DNA from: Cellulomonas sp. PhB150
GTDB taxonomy: Bacteria; Actinomycetota; Actinomycetes; Actinomycetales; Cellulomonadaceae
DNA: 64,000 nt
Assembly (NCBI RefSeq): GCF_003755175.1
Contig: NZ_RKHX01000005.1
Coordinates: forward strand, 1 to 64,000
Direction: 5' to 3'
A model generated the notes under the pieces. That model ran no database searches, was not told the DNA's origin, and saw nothing but the letters and a program-made list of their open reading frames with translations. Shown here one piece after another: positions 46,057 to 55,217 of this stretch (positions are counted from its first letter, which is position 1; each line of letters begins with the position of its first letter). Both the position numbers and the translations under genes were made by a program.

Positions 46057-46745
46057 CCATGGCTGCAGCGGCCGAACTCGTCGGCGTCAGTGTCGAGCAC
46101 CGCACGCCGCAGGGCACCGTGCACGCCCTCCAAAGCGTCTCATTGTCGTTCGCCTCGGGGACCTCGACGGCGGTGACCGGACGCTCCGGGAGTGGGAAGT
46201 CCACGCTCGTGTCAGTTCTCGCTCTGCTGCGACGACCGACGACCGGGACCGTACAAATCGGCGGGCAGGACATGTCCTCCCTCACCGACTCTGCTGTCGC
46301 CCGCGTGCGCTCGAGCAGCGTGGGCGTCGTATTCCAAGCGTTCCATCTCGATCAGGCGCTGACGGCCGCGCAGAACGTTATGCTCCCGTGGTATTTCCGC
46401 ACTGAGAGGTCCCCAAGGCGGCCCGCCGTGAAACGCGCCGAGGACCTGCTTGAGTTGGTTGGCATTGGAGATCTTCGGCAGCGTCGACCCAGCGCCATGT
46501 CTGGCGGGCAACGGCAGCGGGTCGCCATCGCCCGCGCCCTGTTTGGGCAGCCCGCCTTGCTGCTCGCCGACGAGCCCACTGGGAACCTCGACGAAGACAC
46601 AGCCAACGACGTTGCCTCGACCCTGCTCGCCTTGCCCCGCGAGGTCGGAACAACGCTCGTGCTGGTCACGCACGACGTCGAGGTCGCTTCGGCGGCAGAC
46701 CGCCGGCTGGAGATCACCCGCGGACGTCTCGACGAAACTTCATGA
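46053..46745 (+). CDS. ABC transporter ATPase, MacB/LolD type
   Basis: Protein of 230 residues from a GTG. Walker A GRSGSGKST, Q-loop VFQAFHLDQALTAAQNV, signature MSGGQRQR, Walker B LLLADEPTGNLD and switch His in VTHDVEVA. The GNLD ending and the AFHL-x-x-LTA segment are typical of MacB/FtsE/LolD ATPases that drive extracytoplasmic work. It is coupled by 4-base overlaps to the adaptor before it and the permease after it. Confidence 0.93.
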   Translation: MTMAAAAELVGVSVEHRTPQGTVHALQSVSLSFASGTSTAVTGRSGSGKSTLVSVLALLRRPTTGTVQIGGQDMSSLTDSAVARVRSSSVGVVFQAFHLDQALTAAQNVMLPWYFRTERSPRRPAVKRAEDLLELVGIGDLRQRRPSAMSGGQRQRVAIARALFGQPALLLADEPTGNLDEDTANDVASTLLALPREVGTTLVLVTHDVEVASAADRRLEITRGRLDETS

Positions 46746-47869
46746 GAAGCGCTTTCGGGCTCGCAGCGCGGTTCCACCGTGCGGCTCCGCTGAAGTTCTT
46801 CCTGCTCAGCGTGCTGGTGGCCGTCGGCATGACGGTGCTTCTAATCGTGACGGAGCTCTCGCGGATCTCCACCTCGGGCCTCGACGATGCAGTCGAGAAG
46901 GACATAGGTGTAACCGGCTCGTACACGGTGGACATCGACGATGACCTTGGTCTCTCATCGGCGGCTCTGACGAGCCGAGTTGAAGCCGCCCTAGCACCGT
47001 TCGTTGACAGGCACGTCGTGTCGATCACCGTACTGCCAGCACAAACTTCCGACTGCCCGCCACTTGAATCGCTTGGGGCGCTCCCGTTTCTCGTGCTGCA
47101 GGGCGGCGACGTGCACCCGCCGTACGGTGCGGGATTGCCAGACGGCACACGCCTTTGCCTCGGAGGACTTCAAGTCCCCCTGACCGCGGTCTACCTGCCG
47201 ACGCGAACCGAACAACAGGCGTGGGGGAGTGGACTCGTCCTTGACCCCGAATATACCCAGGCGGTCGCGAGCTCCACCGCTGAACCGATCGTTCACCATT
47301 ACTGGGCTGTGACCGGTTCGACAGTGGATGTACGAGACGAGATGCAAGCGTCGGTTCTCGACGCCCTCGACGAGGCAGCGCAGCGATTTGGGCTGCCCTC
47401 AGCGGCATCAGTTGTCTCCGTCGTGCACAACGAGCAAGGCGATTCCATCAGGTCCGCGAGCGATGGCATTCGTATCGTGTACGGCGTGATTGGTTGGGGC
47501 GTGTTGGTGCTAGGCGCGCTCGGACTGCTTGTCGCTGAACTCGTAGTGATACGTGGTCGCACGTGGTTCTTCGGGCTCGCGCGAGCCGTGGGCGCCCGGC
47601 GCCTTCACATCCTCGCTCTCATCACTGCCGACGTGCTCTTCGTCCTACTGGCGGGAACGCTCCTTGCCGTCGCTACCGCCGCACTTGTGCAACCAGCGGC
47701 AGACGATCTTGCGTGGAAGTCGTTCCAACTTCATGTCCACCTCCTCGGCGCGCGAGCGTTCGGGGCGCTCATCGGTGGGGCTGTCCTCGTACTCGGTATC
47801 GCTGTCAGCTATCCAGCCGTTTACGCAATGCGCGCCGACCCAGTAAGAGTGCTTGAGCCTCCGTCGTAG
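46742..47869 (+). CDS. ABC transporter permease, MacB/FtsX type
   Basis: Protein of 375 residues. Span 1 (FFLLSVLVAVGMTVLLIV) is followed by a large extracytoplasmic domain of about 200 residues and then three spans (IVYGVIGWGVLVLGALGLLVA, LIGGAVLVLGIAV and one between), the four-span MacB/FtsX topology. It ends YAMRADPVRVLEPPS, close to the P-x-x-ALR end of this family. With the ATPase and the adaptor lipoprotein it makes a complete mechanotransmission-type exporter. It closes the operon. Confidence 0.9.
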   Translation: MRSAFGLAARFHRAAPLKFFLLSVLVAVGMTVLLIVTELSRISTSGLDDAVEKDIGVTGSYTVDIDDDLGLSSAALTSRVEAALAPFVDRHVVSITVLPAQTSDCPPLESLGALPFLVLQGGDVHPPYGAGLPDGTRLCLGGLQVPLTAVYLPTRTEQQAWGSGLVLDPEYTQAVASSTAEPIVHHYWAVTGSTVDVRDEMQASVLDALDEAAQRFGLPSAASVVSVVHNEQGDSIRSASDGIRIVYGVIGWGVLVLGALGLLVAELVVIRGRTWFFGLARAVGARRLHILALITADVLFVLLAGTLLAVATAALVQPAADDLAWKSFQLHVHLLGARAFGALIGGAVLVLGIAVSYPAVYAMRADPVRVLEPPS

Positions 47870-48066
47870 CCGGCGACCGCGGACGCGGACTCGGGGCCCA
47901 GATCGTATGCATCGTGGCCAAAGTTGCTCACGGAGTTCGACTCGCAGGGATGTCGCCGGATTCACCGTCGCCACGGGCAGGCATGCATCTCACTGAGAGA
48001 GGCCCTCTGCGGTAGGTCAGCGGCCGGGACCGGTAGCGGGTTCACGCGGGTGCCGTGCGCCATCCC

Positions 48067-49149
48067 TTAACTGCTGGGCTCGCTCCACGTCGCGTCTGAC
48101 ACGGCTTGGAAGCTGGTCACAGCGGGACCGGCTACCTCAAGGTCAGGCAGGGTCGCTGCTACCCGTTCCCAGGCCAAAAACTGACCTGTTGTCGGGTCGA
48201 GGACCATGATCGAGATGTCATTCGTCGTTGACGGGTCTGGGGGGAGCGCGAAGGCTTTGCCTGCGCGGCCCAGTCGGTCCACGACCTCGCCCATATCGAC
48301 GACGGGCCGTTGGTCTGCGAGTACGGACCAGAGGGCGGATGTTAGGTCGTGCGGTACGACCCATCGTGTGTTCAAGTCGATGACCGCGCTGTACAGGCAT
48401 GACGCCTCAGCCAGGTCGTTGATGCCGCAGACAGCTTCACCTCCCTGCGAGTCGATCAGTGCTGCCTGGAGCTTGGCCGGATCGCGAGGGAGCGAGGACG
48501 GGTACGAAGGATCGATAGAACCCGCAGGGTAGGTCTCAGTCGAGTTCTTGCCGCCGGCGGGGTAGTGGTTCGGGTCGATTACGCGGCCTGCGGTGTCGAG
48601 GGCCGGTGCACGTACCTCAGTGTTTGAGAACGAGCCGTCGATTCCGATGGACGTGGTCTGAAAGGTCGGCGCAAGTTCGATCCGCCGGGTCCCGTCCTCG
48701 CTGACTTGGTTCGTCCAGTACCAGGCGTAGGACTTCACCACCTGCTTACCGGTCCCTGTGATGGGAGGCTGGGACAGAGCCGTGGATGCCAATGCCCGAA
48801 GGGCGCCACCGGCCGGAGCTGACTTTCCCTCGATGATCTCGGTAGGGGAAATCGCCGAGAAGCTCAGCATCGCGGGTGTCGCGGCGGCCGGCGCCTGTCG
48901 CGACTGCACGGCGATGCCTGCCACGACGAGCGCCGCGATAGCAGCGAACGCTGCAGCGAGGCGAGCTGTGACGGGCATGCGGGCGATCGGTGACCGTTTC
49001 GGCACTGTGATTTTCGGGGTTGAGCTTGCGAGGATCCGAGCCAGTATCGCCATGTCTTCGGCGGTCGGCGCGGCACCTGGGTGCGGGGAAACGTTCAACA
49101 ACTCGCGAATACGGGCAGCCTCGAGACGGGCGGCATCGTCGTGCTTCAC
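48067..49149 (-). CDS. Anti-sigma-like membrane protein (CU044_5270 type)
   Basis: Protein of 360 residues. A cytoplasmic N-terminus of about 60 residues (EAARIRELLNVSPHPGAAPT) precedes one membrane span (LAAAFAAIAALVVAGIAV) and a large outer domain with many short strands (VKSYAWYWTNQVSEDGTRRIEL). This is the layout of the CU044_5270 proteins that accompany ECF sigma factors in actinobacteria. The start overlaps the sigma stop by 4 bases. It probably holds or tunes the sigma factor in response to an outer signal; direct anti-sigma action is inferred from the gene pair. Confidence 0.8.
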   Translation of the reverse strand: MKHDDAARLEAARIRELLNVSPHPGAAPTAEDMAILARILASSTPKITVPKRSPIARMPVTARLAAAFAAIAALVVAGIAVQSRQAPAAATPAMLSFSAISPTEIIEGKSAPAGGALRALASTALSQPPITGTGKQVVKSYAWYWTNQVSEDGTRRIELAPTFQTTSIGIDGSFSNTEVRAPALDTAGRVIDPNHYPAGGKNSTETYPAGSIDPSYPSSLPRDPAKLQAALIDSQGGEAVCGINDLAEASCLYSAVIDLNTRWVVPHDLTSALWSVLADQRPVVDMGEVVDRLGRAGKAFALPPDPSTTNDISIMVLDPTTGQFLAWERVAATLPDLEVAGPAVTSFQAVSDATWSEPSS

Positions 49150-49685
49150 CTGCCAGCCCCCTCTCGTTCGGTCTCAAGCTGTCCAAAGTGTTGCTCCGCG
49201 AGCCGCTGACGGGCACGTGAGAGTCTTGAACTCAGCGCGCTCGGCGAGCAACCTAGGACTGCCGCAGCTTCCTTCGGCGTCAGGTCAGCGAACACGACCA
49301 AGGCGAGAGCTTCCCGTTCACGCAGCGGAAGGGCGGCGACCGCGCGTTCTGCCCAGTCGTCGAGCGCGACAGCGACAGCGTGGTCGGCAGCGCGGTCAGA
49401 GTTGATCTGCGTCGCACGGTTGAACAGGCGGAACCGTCGCGCTTCCGACCGGTGGTGGTGGGCGACGACGTTGTGGGCGATTTTGAACGTCCATGAGCGT
49501 CGCGCCCCCGGACCCTCGGGTGCCACGTCCCATTTCCGCCACGCGATCGCGAACGTCTCGCTGACGATGTCGTCGGCGTTTGCGTCGCCTGCCGCCCGCG
49601 CGGCATATCGGCGGACTGCTGCTACTTCTTCACGGAAGTGAGCGTCGAAGGGCGCCGGCGGGGGCGAGTCCGAGTCCGAGTCCAC
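49146..49685 (-). CDS. ECF sigma-70 family sigma factor
   Basis: Protein of 179 residues from a GTG with a G-rich ribosome site. Region 2: DANADDIVSETFAIAWRKWD and RRSWTFKIAHNVVAHHHR. Region 4: LPLREREALALVVFADLTPKEAAAVLGCSPSALSSRLSRARQRL. It directs RNA polymerase to a small regulon, likely including itself and perhaps the I36-type gene upstream in the same orientation. Coupled to the downstream membrane protein. Confidence 0.92.
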   Translation of the reverse strand: MDSDSDSPPPAPFDAHFREEVAAVRRYAARAAGDANADDIVSETFAIAWRKWDVAPEGPGARRSWTFKIAHNVVAHHHRSEARRFRLFNRATQINSDRAADHAVAVALDDWAERAVAALPLREREALALVVFADLTPKEAAAVLGCSPSALSSRLSRARQRLAEQHFGQLETEREGAGR

Positions 49686-49704
49686 TGACCCCCCAGCCGT
49701 GTCG

Positions 49705-50076
49705 CTAGCACGTAGTCGTGCTCAGGACACGGAAAGATACAGACCCCACGGATGTCGACGTGACGGACTCACCAGGTTCGAAGCAGGTGGATGTGCCCGT
49801 GCCACCAGCGCCGGAGTACACCCGTGCGGCATGAGTCGAGCGATTCCAGACAGACTTGGCAGGTGAGACGCCGCTGGCAACCGCCGTGGTGCTCTTCGTG
49901 GTGCCAAAGCTCCCGGAGTTGAAAGTGCCGCCCCACACGCAAAGCGCGGCTGCGGGGCACTGACTCGCAGATGCCGGCGAGGCTGGTTCGTCAGCCGAAG
50001 CTGGTCCGCAGATCGCCGCGAAGGCAAGGGACACGGTGATGGTCGCCGAAGCGACGAGAAGGCGGCGGGGGCTCAT
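49705..50076 (-). CDS. Secreted peptidase-inhibitor I36-like protein
   Basis: Protein of 123 residues. A signal peptide ends near GPASADE. The mature part has CPAAALCVWGG, FNSGSFGTTKS, VWNRSTHAARVYSGAGGTG and a final Cys-containing strand, the pattern of I36 (SMI-type) small metalloprotease inhibitors and related crystallin-like secreted proteins. Four cysteines can make two disulfides. It lies just upstream of the sigma gene on the same strand. Confidence 0.8.
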   Translation of the reverse strand: MSPRRLLVASATITVSLAFAAICGPASADEPASPASASQCPAAALCVWGGTFNSGSFGTTKSTTAVASGVSPAKSVWNRSTHAARVYSGAGGTGTSTCFEPGESVTSTSVGSVSFRVLSTTTC

Positions 50077-50177
50077 CTTCCTTTCATCGACCCGGTGCCC
50101 CGTTGACTTGAGAGCGTTAGCACCACGCCGGTGCGGGGAGGAGTCGATCGTGTCGGCAAGCTGGTCGAAACGGCGTC

Positions 50178-50654
50178 AAGCTGTGGTTCGGCTTCGCCGC
50201 GCTCAGCGTCGTGGTCAGCTCGGTCGCCGGCGGGGTGGCCTCGCAGCTCGTCGACATGCACGCCAACCCGATGAACGACTCGATCGCACACACCGGCGCC
50301 GGTGAGCGGGTCCTCACGTTCCTCTCGATGGTCCCCCAGCTGTTCGGCGAGGAGCTCTTCACGATCCTGCTGCTCCTGGCGGCGCTGACGTTCCTCTCGC
50401 GCATCGTGCGCATCCCGCGCCGAACTGCCGTCGTCGGTGCGTCGCTCGTCGCGACGCTCGTTTTCGCCGCGATCCACCTGCCGACGTACGGCGGCAACAT
50501 CGTGCAGTGCATCGCGGTGATCGGGACCGCCCGCGTGATCCTGCTGATCCCGTTCCTCAAGACCAAGAACATCTGGGCCTCGACCGGAGCGCACGTCCTG
50601 AACGACTGGACGCTCTTCGCGATCGGCACCGCGGCGACCGCCGCGCTGATCTGA
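50178..50654 (+). pseudogene. CPBP (Abi) intramembrane protease, 5'-truncated
   Basis: The frame reads as the C-terminal half of a CPBP protease: spans KLWFGFAALSVVVSSVAGG and LLLLAALTFLSRIVR, the glutamate pair in FGEELFT (the usual EExxxR arginine is not present), FAAIHLPTY with the second metal histidine, and GAHVLND as the third motif. The first start codon in frame is the GTG at 50211, without a ribosome site, and about 100 N-terminal residues expected for the family are missing. Upstream sequence belongs to the island. Either a remnant cut by the island or an unusual short form. Confidence 0.65.
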
Positions 50655-50673
50655 GGTCCCGCAGACCCGTCGC

Positions 50674-50715
50674 ACGACCTGGTGACCGCCCGGAGGGGGA
50701 GGGTCACCAGGTCGT
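50674..50715 (+). terminator. Terminator after CPBP gene
   Basis: Perfect 14-bp inverted repeat acgacctggtgacc (50674-50687) with its complement at 50702-50715, loop 14 bases, 20 bases after the stop. Confidence 0.8.
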
Positions 50716-50729
50716 CGGCGTTCCCGACC

Positions 50730-50759
50730 GTCTGCCGTGCGCCGCGGCGCACGGCAGAC
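50730..50759. repeat. Perfect 30-bp palindrome
   Basis: gtctgccgtgcgccg (50730-50744) is followed directly by its exact complement (50745-50759) without a loop. It lies between the terminator and glmU and is probably part of a second, bidirectional terminator or a cruciform-prone site. Confidence 0.9.
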
Positions 50760-50886
50760 TGGACCACGGCAAGAGCCACGGCACCCGCGAACGGGTCCGG
50801 CCGGGCACCCGCGCGACGGTAGAGTGTGATCGCGCACGGAACCGCCGCCCGGAAGCTCGGGCAGACCCGCGAGGAGCACCCCGAAG

Positions 50887-52515
50887 GTGACGTATCCCCG
50901 CCCAGCTGCCGTCATCGTCCTCGCCGCAGGCGAGGGAACGCGGATGCGCTCGGCAACACCGAAGGTCCTGCACACCCTGGCCGGCCGCTCGATGGTGGGC
51001 CACGCGCTCGCCGCGGCGCGCGGCCTCGAGCCGGAGCGCGTGGTGGTCGTGGTCCGCCACGAGCGCGAGAGGGTCGCGGCGCACATCGCCGAGATCGACG
51101 CCCTCGCCCTGCTCGCGGACCAGGACGACATCCCCGGCACCGGCCGCGCGGTCCAGGTCGCGATGACGCGGCTCGACGGCGCGGCGCAGGCCGACACGGC
51201 GCACGCGGGCACGCCGGGGTCTGCAGCAGGGGCCCTGGCCACCGGCGCGATCGTGGTCGTCGCCGGGGACGTCCCGCTGCTCGATGCGGGCACGCTCGGC
51301 GAGCTGCTCGCCGCGCACCACGCCGACGAGAACGCGGTCACCGTCCTGACGACCGAGCTGGCGGACGCGACCGGCTACGGCCGGATCCTGCGCGAGCCCG
51401 GCACGGGCGACGTGCTCGGCATCGTCGAGCACAAGGACGCCGACGAGGCGCAGCGCGAGATCCGCGAGATCAACTCCTCCATCTACGTCTTCGACGCGGC
51501 CGTCCTCCGCGGTGCGCTCGGGCGCCTCGGCCGCGACAACGCGCAGGGCGAGGTCTACCTGACCGACGTGCTGGCCATCGCCCGCGCGGACGGCGGCCAC
51601 GTGCGCGCGCTGCGCACCGACGACCCGTTCGTCGTCGAGGGCGTCAACGACCGCGTCCAGCTCTCGCTGCTGGCGCGCGAGTACAACCGCCGCATCCTCG
51701 AGGACTGGATGCGCGAAGGCGTGACGGTCGTCGACCCGGCCACCACGTGGGTGGACGTCGACGTCGAGCTCGAGCGCGACGTGACCCTCCTGCCCGGCAC
51801 CCAGCTGCACGGCGCGACGGTGATCCGCGAGGGCGCGGTCGTCGGCCCCGACACCACGCTGACCGACGTCGAGGTCGGCCCGGGCGCGACCGTCACGCGG
51901 ACCGTCGGGACGCTCGCGGTCGTCGGCGCGGGCGCGACCGTCGGCCCGTTCGCGCTGCTGCGGCCGGGGACGGACCTGGGGGAGAAGGGCAAGATCGGCA
52001 CGTTCGTCGAGACGAAGAACGCGCAGATCGGCGCCGGCTCCAAGGTCCCGCACCTGTCCTACATCGGCGACGCGACGATCGGCGAGGGCACCAACATCGG
52101 AGCCGCGTCGGTCACCGTGAACTACGACGGCGTGAACAAGCACCGCACGACGATCGGCTCGCACGCCCGCACGGGCGCCGACAACATGTTCGTCGCGCCG
52201 GTCACGGTGGGCGACGGCGCGTACACCGGTGCCGGCTCGGTGATCCGCCGCGACGTCCCGTCGGGCGCCCTCGGCGTCAGCGCGGGCTCGCAGCGCAACA
52301 TCGAGGGCTGGGTCGCGCGCTCGCGCCCCGGCACCGAGGCGGCCCGCGCCGCTGGCCCCGCGCCCGAGTCGCTGTCCCCCCAGGCCCGCGCCGAGCGCGA
52401 GCGCGCGGCCACGGCCGCCCGCGGCATCCCCGTGACACCGCCCCCTGACTTCCCGGACACCCCGCGAAGCACCCCGCCGGCAGACGCCGGCACGACCACG
52501 AAGGACGTGCGATGA
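50887..52515 (+). CDS. glmU: Bifunctional UDP-N-acetylglucosamine pyrophosphorylase / glucosamine-1-phosphate acetyltransferase
   Basis: Protein of 542 residues from a GTG. The N-terminal uridylyltransferase has [24 protein letters not shown] and GYGRI. From about residue 260 the left-handed beta-helix shows hexapeptide repeats ([20 protein letters not shown]) and the acetyltransferase site [21 protein letters not shown] Pro/Ala-rich tail of about 70 residues extends the usual length, as in other actinobacteria. It makes UDP-GlcNAc for peptidoglycan and surface glycans. prs overlaps its stop by 4 bases. Confidence 0.97.
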   Translation: MTYPRPAAVIVLAAGEGTRMRSATPKVLHTLAGRSMVGHALAAARGLEPERVVVVVRHERERVAAHIAEIDALALLADQDDIPGTGRAVQVAMTRLDGAAQADTAHAGTPGSAAGALATGAIVVVAGDVPLLDAGTLGELLAAHHADENAVTVLTTELADATGYGRILREPGTGDVLGIVEHKDADEAQREIREINSSIYVFDAAVLRGALGRLGRDNAQGEVYLTDVLAIARADGGHVRALRTDDPFVVEGVNDRVQLSLLAREYNRRILEDWMREGVTVVDPATTWVDVDVELERDVTLLPGTQLHGATVIREGAVVGPDTTLTDVEVGPGATVTRTVGTLAVVGAGATVGPFALLRPGTDLGEKGKIGTFVETKNAQIGAGSKVPHLSYIGDATIGEGTNIGAASVTVNYDGVNKHRTTIGSHARTGADNMFVAPVTVGDGAYTGAGSVIRRDVPSGALGVSAGSQRNIEGWVARSRPGTEAARAAGPAPESLSPQARAERERAATAARGIPVTPPPDFPDTPRSTPPADAGTTTKDVR

Positions 52516-53498
52516 CCGGGATCGTCTCCCACGACGGAGAGAAGCGGCTTGTCCTGGTCTCGGGGCGTGCGCACCCGGAGCTCGGCATCCAGGTGGCCGA
52601 CGAGCTGGGCATCGAGCTGCTGCCGACCACGACGTACGACTTCGCCAACGGCGAGATCTACACGCGGTTCGGGGAGTCCGTGCGCGGTGCCGACGCCTTC
52701 GTGCTCCAGTCGCACGCGTCGCCCGTCATCAACCAGTGGATCATGGAGCAGCTGCTCATGGTCGACGCCCTCAAGCGCGCCTCGGCCAAGACGATCACCG
52801 TCGTCGCGCCGTTCTACGGCTACGCCCGCCAGGACAAGAAGAGCCGCGGCCGCGAGCCGATCAGCGCGCGCCTGCTGGCCGACATGTTCCGCACCGCGGG
52901 CGCCGACCGGATCATGAGCGTCGACCTGCACACGGCGCAGATCCAGGGCTTCTTCGACGGCCCGGTCGACCACCTGTGGGCCATGCCGATCCTCGTCGAC
53001 TACGTCCGCTCGCGCGTCGACGTCTCCAACGTCACGGTCGTCTCGCCCGACGCCGGGCGCATCCGCGTGGCGGAGCAGTGGGCCGCCAAGCTCGGCGGCG
53101 GGCCGCTCGCGTTCGTGCACAAGACGCGCGACGTGCGCAGCCCGAACAAGGCCGTCGCCAACCGGGTCGTCGGTGACGTCGAGGGACGCTCCTGCGTGCT
53201 CGTCGACGACCTGATCGACACGGGCGGCACGATCTCCGAGGCCGTCCGCGTCCTCATGGAGGCCGGCGCCAAGGACGTCATCGTCGCCGCGAGCCACGGC
53301 ATCCTGTCCGAGCCGGCCGTCGACCGGCTCCGGGCTTCCGGCGCACGCGAGGTCGTCGTCACCGACACCCTGCCCATCGAGGACGAGAAGCGGTTCGACA
53401 AGCTCACCGTCCTGTCGATCGCGCCGCTGGTCGCGCGCGCGATCCGCGAGGTGTTCGACGACGGTTCCGTGACCTCCCTGTTCGACGGCAACGCCTGA
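52512..53498 (+). CDS. prs: Ribose-phosphate pyrophosphokinase
   Basis: Protein of 328 residues that makes PRPP from ribose-5-phosphate and ATP. Motifs: [49 protein letters not shown] (ATP flexible loop), the metal site [13 protein letters not shown], and the PRPP loop [12 protein letters not shown]. Coupled to glmU. Confidence 0.97.
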   Translation: MTGIVSHDGEKRLVLVSGRAHPELGIQVADELGIELLPTTTYDFANGEIYTRFGESVRGADAFVLQSHASPVINQWIMEQLLMVDALKRASAKTITVVAPFYGYARQDKKSRGREPISARLLADMFRTAGADRIMSVDLHTAQIQGFFDGPVDHLWAMPILVDYVRSRVDVSNVTVVSPDAGRIRVAEQWAAKLGGGPLAFVHKTRDVRSPNKAVANRVVGDVEGRSCVLVDDLIDTGGTISEAVRVLMEAGAKDVIVAASHGILSEPAVDRLRASGAREVVVTDTLPIEDEKRFDKLTVLSIAPLVARAIREVFDDGSVTSLFDGNA

Positions 53499-53510
53499 CC
53501 TGACCCGAGT

Positions 53511-53548
53511 CCCGTCGGGTGTGCTCCTCGGCACGCCCGACGGGTTTC
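53511..53548 (+). terminator. Terminator after prs
   Basis: Arm cccgtcgggtgtgc (53511-53524) pairs with gcacgcccgacggg (53531-53544) with one G-T pair, followed by tttct. The rest of the 260-base gap to rplY holds a possible promoter but no gene. Confidence 0.85.
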
Positions 53549-53758
53549 TCGCGCCGCCCGCTAGCGGGTAGGATCCTCAGGTTGCCTCGGCGAGGGACGA
53601 CGGACGGCCGCTCGGCCTGACTCGTCCGTGATCGACAGGGTGCCTGCCTCCGTGCGTGCGCCAGTCCGTCCTGCGCCCCGCGTCGAGGCCACCACAACTC
53701 GATCCACATCGCGCCGCTCCGGCGCCACCTCATCGTCGTCTGCCTCCTGGGAGTCATC

Positions 53759-54382
53759 GTGTCCGAGATCAAGCTTGTCGCCACCACCCGCACCGAGTTC
53801 GGCAAGGGCGCTGCCCGTCGCCTGCGTCGCGCGGACCAGATCCCCGCCGTCCTGTACGGCCACGGCTCGGACCCGCTGCACGTCGCCCTCCCGGGTCACG
53901 CGACGATGCTCGCCGTGAAGGCGGCCAACGCCCTGTTCGCGATCGAGCTCGACGGCAAGACGACGCTGGCGATCACGAAGGACGTCCAGCGCGACGTCGT
54001 CAAGAACACGATCGAGCACGTCGACCTGCTCATCGTGAAGAAGGGCGAGAAGGTCTCCGTCGAGATCCCGATCAACGTCGTGGGCGAGTCGGCCCCCGGC
54101 ACGATCCACCTCGTCGAGACCCAGACGCTCGCCCTCGAGGCCGAGGCGACCAACCTGCCCAAGGGCGTGGACATCTCGATCGAGGGTGCCGTCTCCGGTG
54201 CCTCGATCACGGCCGCCGACATCGAGCTGCCCAAGGGCGCGACGCTCATCACCGACCCCGAGACCGTCATCGTCACGATCACGGTCCCGCACGCGTCGGC
54301 CGACGACGTCGCCGCCGAGGCCGCTGCTGCGGACATCGCCGCCGCGCAGTCCGCCGCGTCTGCCGCTGCCGCCGAGGCCTGA
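53759..54382 (+). CDS. rplY: 50S ribosomal protein L25/general stress protein Ctc
   Basis: Protein of 207 residues, the long two-domain (CTC/TL5) form. The N-terminal 5S-rRNA-binding domain starts IKLVATTRTEFGKGAARRLRR and includes IPAVLYGHG. The C-terminal beta domain includes VSVEIPINVVGESAPG and LPKGVDISIEG. An Ala-rich tail ends the chain. The GTG at 53759 gives the family start. pth follows, as in most actinobacteria. Confidence 0.95.
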   Translation: MSEIKLVATTRTEFGKGAARRLRRADQIPAVLYGHGSDPLHVALPGHATMLAVKAANALFAIELDGKTTLAITKDVQRDVVKNTIEHVDLLIVKKGEKVSVEIPINVVGESAPGTIHLVETQTLALEAEATNLPKGVDISIEGAVSGASITAADIELPKGATLITDPETVIVTITVPHASADDVAAEAAAADIAAAQSAASAAAAEA

Positions 54383-54402
54383 GCCTCCTCGTAGCACCCC
54401 GG

Positions 54403-54433
54403 CGCCCGGTACCGTCTCGAACGGTGCCGGGCG
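54403..54433 (+). terminator. Hairpin between rplY and pth
   Basis: cgcccggtaccgt (54403-54415) pairs with acggtgccgggcg (54421-54433), one wobble, loop 5 bases, 20 bases after the rplY stop. It may end or attenuate transcription before pth. Confidence 0.75.
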
Positions 54434-54466
54434 TCGTCGTCCCTGCCCTTTGTCTAGGAGGTTCCC

Positions 54467-55084
54467 GTGACTGACGGACCGTGGCTCGTCGTCGGCCTCG
54501 GCAACCCCGGGACCCAGTACGCCGGCAACCGGCACAACGTCGGGCAGATGGTGCTCGACGAGCTGGCGCACCGCTGCTCTGCCTCGTTCGGCTCGTCGGG
54601 CGGGCTGCTGGGCCGTCGCCCCCAGGCCGTCACCGCGGACGTCCGCCTCGGCGTCCTGCCCGGGGGAGCTCCCGGCCCTCGCGTGATCCTCGCGAAGCCG
54701 ACGACGTACATGAACACCTCCGGGGGTCCGGTCGCGGCCCTGGCCCGCTACTACGACGTCCCCGCGGAGCGCGTCGTCATGGTGCACGACGAGCTCGACA
54801 TCCCCTACGCCGACGTTCGCCTCAAGCGCGGCGGCGGCGAAGGCGGCCACAACGGCCTGCGCGACACGACCAAGGCGCTCGGCACCAAGGACTACATCCG
54901 GGTCCGCGTGGGTGTCGGTCGGCCCCCCGGACGCATGGACGCGGCCGACTTCGTGCTGCGCGACTTCTCCTCGGTCGAGCGCAAGGACCTGGCCTGGCTG
55001 GTGGACGCCGCGGCCGACGCGGTCGAGCTCGTCGTGACCTCGGGTCTCGAGGCGGCGCAGCTGCGGTTTCACACCAAGCCCTGA
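54467..55084 (+). CDS. pth: Peptidyl-tRNA hydrolase
   Basis: Protein of 205 residues that frees tRNA from peptidyl-tRNA dropped by ribosomes. Motifs: [20 protein letters not shown] with catalytic His, [25 protein letters not shown] with catalytic Asp, and [11 protein letters not shown]. The GTG start has AGGAGG 6 bases upstream. Confidence 0.97.
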   Translation: MTDGPWLVVGLGNPGTQYAGNRHNVGQMVLDELAHRCSASFGSSGGLLGRRPQAVTADVRLGVLPGGAPGPRVILAKPTTYMNTSGGPVAALARYYDVPAERVVMVHDELDIPYADVRLKRGGGEGGHNGLRDTTKALGTKDYIRVRVGVGRPPGRMDAADFVLRDFSSVERKDLAWLVDAAADAVELVVTSGLEAAQLRFHTKP

Positions 55085-55217
55085 CTGTCACCCGATGGGG
55101 GGTGAAGTCTTCACTAACAGGGTGAAATCGGACAGAAGGTACTGATCGGTACAGACCAGGACCTATAGCCTCCAACTTGTCCACGACGAACTCGTCGGAT
55201 CAAGGTTGGGGGAAACG

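Noticed and set aside
47686-47698. Partial copy of the gccgcacttgtg arm of the palindromic repeat
   Set aside because: Only 12 bases, inside a conserved-looking permease gene and without the second arm; a chance match.
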